From Bacteroidales bacterium (GTDB lineage: Bacteria > Bacteroidota > Bacteroidia > Bacteroidales > VadinHA17), in the NCBI GenBank assembly GCA_003155705.1, contig PMEC01000104.1:1-9778 (forward strand): 9,778 nt of DNA. The letters are read 5' to 3'. A model generated the notes under the pieces. That model was not told the origin of the DNA and did no database searches. It worked only from the letters and a program-made list of their open reading frames with translations. A program made the translations under genes and the position numbers. Below are positions 6,883-9,778 of this stretch, piece after piece. How positions within the stretch are numbered: the first letter of the stretch is position 1; the number at the start of each line of letters is the position of its first letter.

Positions 6883-9258
6883 ATGCTAACGGCTCTTTTC
6901 AAACACATATTTCGATATATTCTTAATAATAAACCATGGTTTTTAATAAATGTTATCGGTTTTTCTTTAGCATTTGCCATTGCTTTTCTAATATTTTCAT
7001 GGGCCAGTTTCGAATTTTCCTACGATAACTTTTATAAGAATCGCAGCCGGATATACAGGGTTATTGAGAAACAAAATTTTCAGGGGCAGGATGAGCATTA
7101 TCTTGCTCAAATTCCTGAATACCTTTCCAACACATTTGAAAAAACAATTCCTGAAATTGAAGCTTCCACATTTTTATTAAGGACAAATAACCTGCAAATT
7201 AAACTCAGTAATGAGGCAATTGAAATTGACAAGGTACTATTCGCTGACAATAAGGTATTTGAAATTTTTACTTTCGATTTTATAGCAGGCAATCCGGAAA
7301 ATGCTCTTGTCGAACCTTTTAGTGCAGTTCTGACCCAATCCACGGCCAAAAAACTGTTTAACAGCGAAGAATTTGCACTGGGAAAGACAATTAAGCTGAA
7401 TAATGACAAAACATATGCGATAAAAGGAATTATTAAAGATATACCAGGGAACTCGCATCTCCAGTTTAATGCTCTTTTATCACTTGAAGAAAGAAAACCA
7501 GGCTGGAATTATCAAAATGGTAATCATAATGCTTCGGGTTATGTCCTTTTGAAGCCTAATGTGGAAGTAAAATCAATATATCCAAAGCTGCAATTATTTT
7601 TAAAGACCTGGTTGCCGCAGAATGCTGATTTCGTAAGTTTTCAATTACAGCCTCTTAAAGATGTGCATTTGGATTCAATGTTTACAATATGGGAAATAAA
7701 CTGGAACAAGTTTGACCGGAAATATGTTAATGCCTTTATCGTTGTTGCATTCTTAATACTCTTAATTGTTATTTCTAATTATATAAATCTTACTCTGGCC
7801 TATTCAACAAAAAGGAACAAAGAAGTTGGCCTTAAAAAAATTGCGGGTTCAAAGAGGCAAACCCTGATTATACAGTTTTTTATTGAAACATCACTGGTGA
7901 TAATTATTTCTTTATTTCTGGCATTGTTGCTTTTTGAAAATACCGTTCCATTTCTGCAGAAAACAATTCTAAGAGGCTATAACTTCCATTATTCAGTCTC
8001 CTCAGTGCAATTTTATGCAGCAATTATATTTGTGGTTTTAATCGTGGAACTTGCCGGAATTTATCCTTCAGTGATTTTCACCTCCATTAGTCCTGTATTG
8101 GTTCTTAAAAATAATTTTACTCAGCAGATTAAAGGAGGTGCATTACGTAAAACATTGACTGTGATTCAATTTATCATAACTATTGTGCTGATAATTTCTT
8201 TGTTTACTATTGTAAAGCAGGTGAATTATCTGAAAACAAAAAATCTGGGTTACAATAAAGAGAATGTCATATTATTGTCAGCTAATAGCTATATAAAAGA
8301 TCATTATGACGATATTAAAGCAGGTTTACTAAATAATCCTTCAATACTTGACGTCACATTTTCAAATACACGATTATCTGGTTCTCCCTGGAGGAACTCG
8401 ATAGATTTTGAAGGCAGACAGGCTGACACCAAATGGGAAATGCCTTATATGACTGTTGATTTTAACTTTATCGATTTTTATAAAATGGCTATTATTCAGG
8501 GGCGAGGCTTCTCGCCGGATTTAGTTTTGGATAAAAAGGGAACTGCATTTATAATCAATGAGTCGCTGGCCAGAAAACTTGGCTATGATAATCCGGTAGG
8601 CAAAAAATTCAGAAATGGGGAAACCGGATGGGGTGAGATTATTGGAGTAGTCAGAGATTTTAATTACAGCTCCCTGCATGATGCAATAGAACCAATATTA
8701 CTTTTCCCTTCGAAGAATTATCTGCTTGAAATATCAATAAAGATTAGCGGGAGTAATATACCCGCGACATTGAAATTTCTGGAGTCAAAATGGGCTGTTT
8801 ATAACCCAGACCAATCATTTCGGTACAATTTCCTGGATGAAACTATTGGACAGTTTTATATTAAAGAAGAGAACTCAAGAAGATTAATCATGCTGTTTTC
8901 TGCTATTTCCATTTTTCTTTCAATAATTGGCTTATTCGGAATGGTGAGTTTTCTTGTTAAAAAACGCACCAAGGAAATCGGTATACGCAAAACTAATGGA
9001 GCAAGAGTATTCGAGATACTTCTTATGCTGAACAGAGACTTCATGAAATGGGTAGCTATTGCTTTTATTATTGCCTGCCCTATTGCATGGTACATCATGC
9101 ATAATTGGCTTCAGAATTTTGCTTACAGGACAGAATTGAGCTGGTGGATATTTGCCTCGGCAGGAACGATAGCAATGGTTATTGCTTTATTAACAGTTTG
9201 CTGGCAGAGCTGGAGGGCAGCTACAAGGAATCCGGTGGAGGCTTTGAGATATGAATGA
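6883..9258 (+). CDS. MacB/FtsX-type ABC transporter permease, two-module, 791 aa
   Basis: Second permease of the tandem array, same eight-helix plan as its neighbour: TM1 (about 20-40), first periplasmic domain (about 45-280), TM2-TM5 (about 285-305, 333-352, 377-398, 426-446), second periplasmic domain (about 450-665), TM6-TM8 (about 668-692, 723-742, 754-775). The coupling motif is KEIGIRKTNGA (697-707). The periplasmic domains differ strongly from those of the first permease, while the last 90 or so residues are nearly the same, including WVAIAFIIA and WQSWRAATRNPVEALRYE. The ATG at 6883 gives MLTALFKHIFRYILNNKP, the expected basic amphipathic start. The 15-base gap to the upstream gene implies co-transcription. 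The pair could work as a heterodimer in the manner of LolC/LolE, or as alternative partners of one ATPase; this is inference. Confidence 0.94.
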   Translation: MLTALFKHIFRYILNNKPWFLINVIGFSLAFAIAFLIFSWASFEFSYDNFYKNRSRIYRVIEKQNFQGQDEHYLAQIPEYLSNTFEKTIPEIEASTFLLRTNNLQIKLSNEAIEIDKVLFADNKVFEIFTFDFIAGNPENALVEPFSAVLTQSTAKKLFNSEEFALGKTIKLNNDKTYAIKGIIKDIPGNSHLQFNALLSLEERKPGWNYQNGNHNASGYVLLKPNVEVKSIYPKLQLFLKTWLPQNADFVSFQLQPLKDVHLDSMFTIWEINWNKFDRKYVNAFIVVAFLILLIVISNYINLTLAYSTKRNKEVGLKKIAGSKRQTLIIQFFIETSLVIIISLFLALLLFENTVPFLQKTILRGYNFHYSVSSVQFYAAIIFVVLIVELAGIYPSVIFTSISPVLVLKNNFTQQIKGGALRKTLTVIQFIITIVLIISLFTIVKQVNYLKTKNLGYNKENVILLSANSYIKDHYDDIKAGLLNNPSILDVTFSNTRLSGSPWRNSIDFEGRQADTKWEMPYMTVDFNFIDFYKMAIIQGRGFSPDLVLDKKGTAFIINESLARKLGYDNPVGKKFRNGETGWGEIIGVVRDFNYSSLHDAIEPILLFPSKNYLLEISIKISGSNIPATLKFLESKWAVYNPDQSFRYNFLDETIGQFYIKEENSRRLIMLFSAISIFLSIIGLFGMVSFLVKKRTKEIGIRKTNGARVFEILLMLNRDFMKWVAIAFIIACPIAWYIMHNWLQNFAYRTELSWWIFASAGTIAMVIALLTVCWQSWRAATRNPVEALRYE

Positions 9259-9331
9259 GCGACCCCCTAAATCCCCCGAAACGGGGGACTTTCAGAGCTA
9301 TAAAGCCCCCCATTTGGGGGGATGGGGGGTA
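9259..9331 (+). repeat. Two-hairpin C/G-run dispersed repeat, copy 1
   Basis: 73 bases starting directly after the stop codon of the second permease. It contains two strong stem-loops, CCCCCGAAACGGGGG (6-base stem, 3-base loop) and CCCCCCATTTGGGGGG (7-base stem, 2-base loop), with outer C-run and G-run ends that are also partly complementary. It differs from the copy at 9385-9457 at only one base (T9299 versus A9425). In RNA it would fold strongly and could slow or end transcription between permease genes, though no T-run follows. It is probably a MITE- or REP-like element. Confidence 0.85.
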
Positions 9332-9384
9332 GGCAAAGGAGAGCAGCAACAAGAAATCCGGTTGAGGCATTGAGATATGAATAA
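9332..9384 (+). pseudogene. Orphan 3' tail of a lost MacB/FtsX permease gene
   Basis: Codons from 9343 read RAATRNPVEALRYE and then TAA, the exact C-terminus of both complete permeases, yet no gene body precedes them: the left neighbour is a dispersed repeat. Nucleotide similarity seems to reach back to GGCA at 9332 with a 3-base gap. Over about 46 bases the tail differs at six positions from the second permease and at six from the first, so it is not a recent copy of either and probably comes from a third permease gene whose body was deleted. There is no start codon or plausible product. Confidence 0.75.
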
Positions 9385-9457
9385 GCGACCCCCTAAATCC
9401 CCCGAAACGGGGGACTTTCAGAGCAATAAAGCCCCCCATTTGGGGGGATGGGGGGTA
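9385..9457 (+). repeat. Two-hairpin C/G-run dispersed repeat, copy 2
   Basis: Same 73-base element as at 9259-9331 with one substitution, offset by 126 bases, again starting GCGACCCCC directly after a permease-type stop codon. It is followed by an A-rich stretch leading to the third permease gene. The near identity shows recent duplication or ongoing homogenisation. Confidence 0.85.
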
Positions 9458-9506
9458 AAAAAGGAAAATTTGAAAATATTGATAGGCTTACAAAATACTT
9501 AAGGTT

Positions 9507-9778
9507 ATGTTTCTTGAAGGTGTACTAAAGATTTTATTCAGGAATTTCAAAAAGAATATCACGTCTTCTTTTATAAAAATTCTTGGAATAACTATAAGTA
9601 TTTTTGCGGTAATAATAATCTGGGCTTTTGTAAACAATGAAAATAAATTTGACAAAAATGTCACTACCAGAAACAGGATATTTCGCCTGGAAACGAACTG
9701 GGCAAGTATGCCCCCTTTCCTTGGTCATGCTATAAATCAGGATATAACAAATCAGATTATCGCAACCAGACTCAATTT
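9507..9778 (+). CDS. MacB/FtsX-type ABC transporter permease, N-terminus only, runs off right edge
   Basis: Start of a third permease, 90 residues in the window. The ATG at 9507 gives MFLEGVLKILFRNFKKN, a basic amphipathic N-terminus like those of its neighbours, then a single transmembrane helix (about 23-44, ILGITISIFAVIIIWAFV) and the beginning of the periplasmic domain with the family's NKFDKN...RIFRLE pattern and a TRL stretch at the edge. Same strand as the two complete permeases but 248 bases from the second, with two hairpin repeats in between, so it may be transcribed more weakly or separately. The rest, including the coupling helix, cannot be checked here. Confidence 0.88.
   Translation, partial: MFLEGVLKILFRNFKKNITSSFIKILGITISIFAVIIIWAFVNNENKFDKNVTTRNRIFRLETNWASMPPFLGHAINQDITNQIIATRLN

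Noticed and set aside
6657..6926. Plus-strand open frame spanning the junction of the first two permeases
   Set aside because: Overlaps the conserved C-terminus of the first permease in another frame and has no recognisable features.
9221..9439. Minus-strand reading frame of 72 codons with an internally repeated MGGFIALKVPRFGGFRGS segment
   Set aside because: It is produced by the two copies of the dispersed hairpin repeat plus antisense of permease 3' ends; the protein repeat mirrors the DNA repeat and there is no family resemblance.

Overview
The window looks like an AT-rich chromosomal segment from a member of the Bacteroidota, probably a Bacteroidales or Marinilabiliales relative. The grounds are the absence of clear Shine-Dalgarno sequences, the family style of the long MacB/FtsX permeases ending in WRAATRNPVEALRYE, the NtrC-type regulator with a GAFTDA loop, and the C/G-run dispersed repeats. 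The organism assignment is inference; no rRNA or marker gene is present.

Layout. On the minus strand, reading right to left, are an NtrC-family response regulator (4115-2745), a histidine kinase overlapping it by 4 bases (2748-1390), and after a 262-base gap a TolC-type outer-membrane channel (start 1127) that runs off the left edge. A 397-base divergent intergenic region (4116-4512) separates these from a plus-strand array of MacB/FtsX-type ABC permeases: one complete gene (4513-6867), a second 15 bases later (6883-9258), and the beginning of a third (9507 to the right edge). Between the second and third lie two nearly identical 73-base repeats with a short orphan 3' tail of another permease gene between them.

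How the parts may work together. TolC proteins form the outer-membrane exit duct of tripartite exporters, and MacB/FtsX permeases are inner-membrane parts of such exporters or of lipoprotein-release systems. The kinase has only a tiny extracytoplasmic loop, and its partner is predicted to activate sigma-54 RNA polymerase. The likely picture is an envelope-stress or export module in which the two-component system drives tolC and the divergent permease operon. No ATPase and no periplasmic adaptor is in the window; they may lie beyond the left edge after tolC or elsewhere.

The non-coding DNA is unusually structured. It holds five 11-base helically phased repeats, a pair of 15-base palindromes, a 17-base palindrome upstream of tolC, imperfect sigma-54-like elements in front of both tolC and the first permease, a 15-base sequence shared by the leaders of tolC and the regulator, and three same-orientation copies of a two-hairpin repeat that bracket the permease pair. 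These sites and the permease-gene remnant are the most interesting parts. The coding content is a variation on a known Bacteroidota theme, and no wholly new system was recognised.
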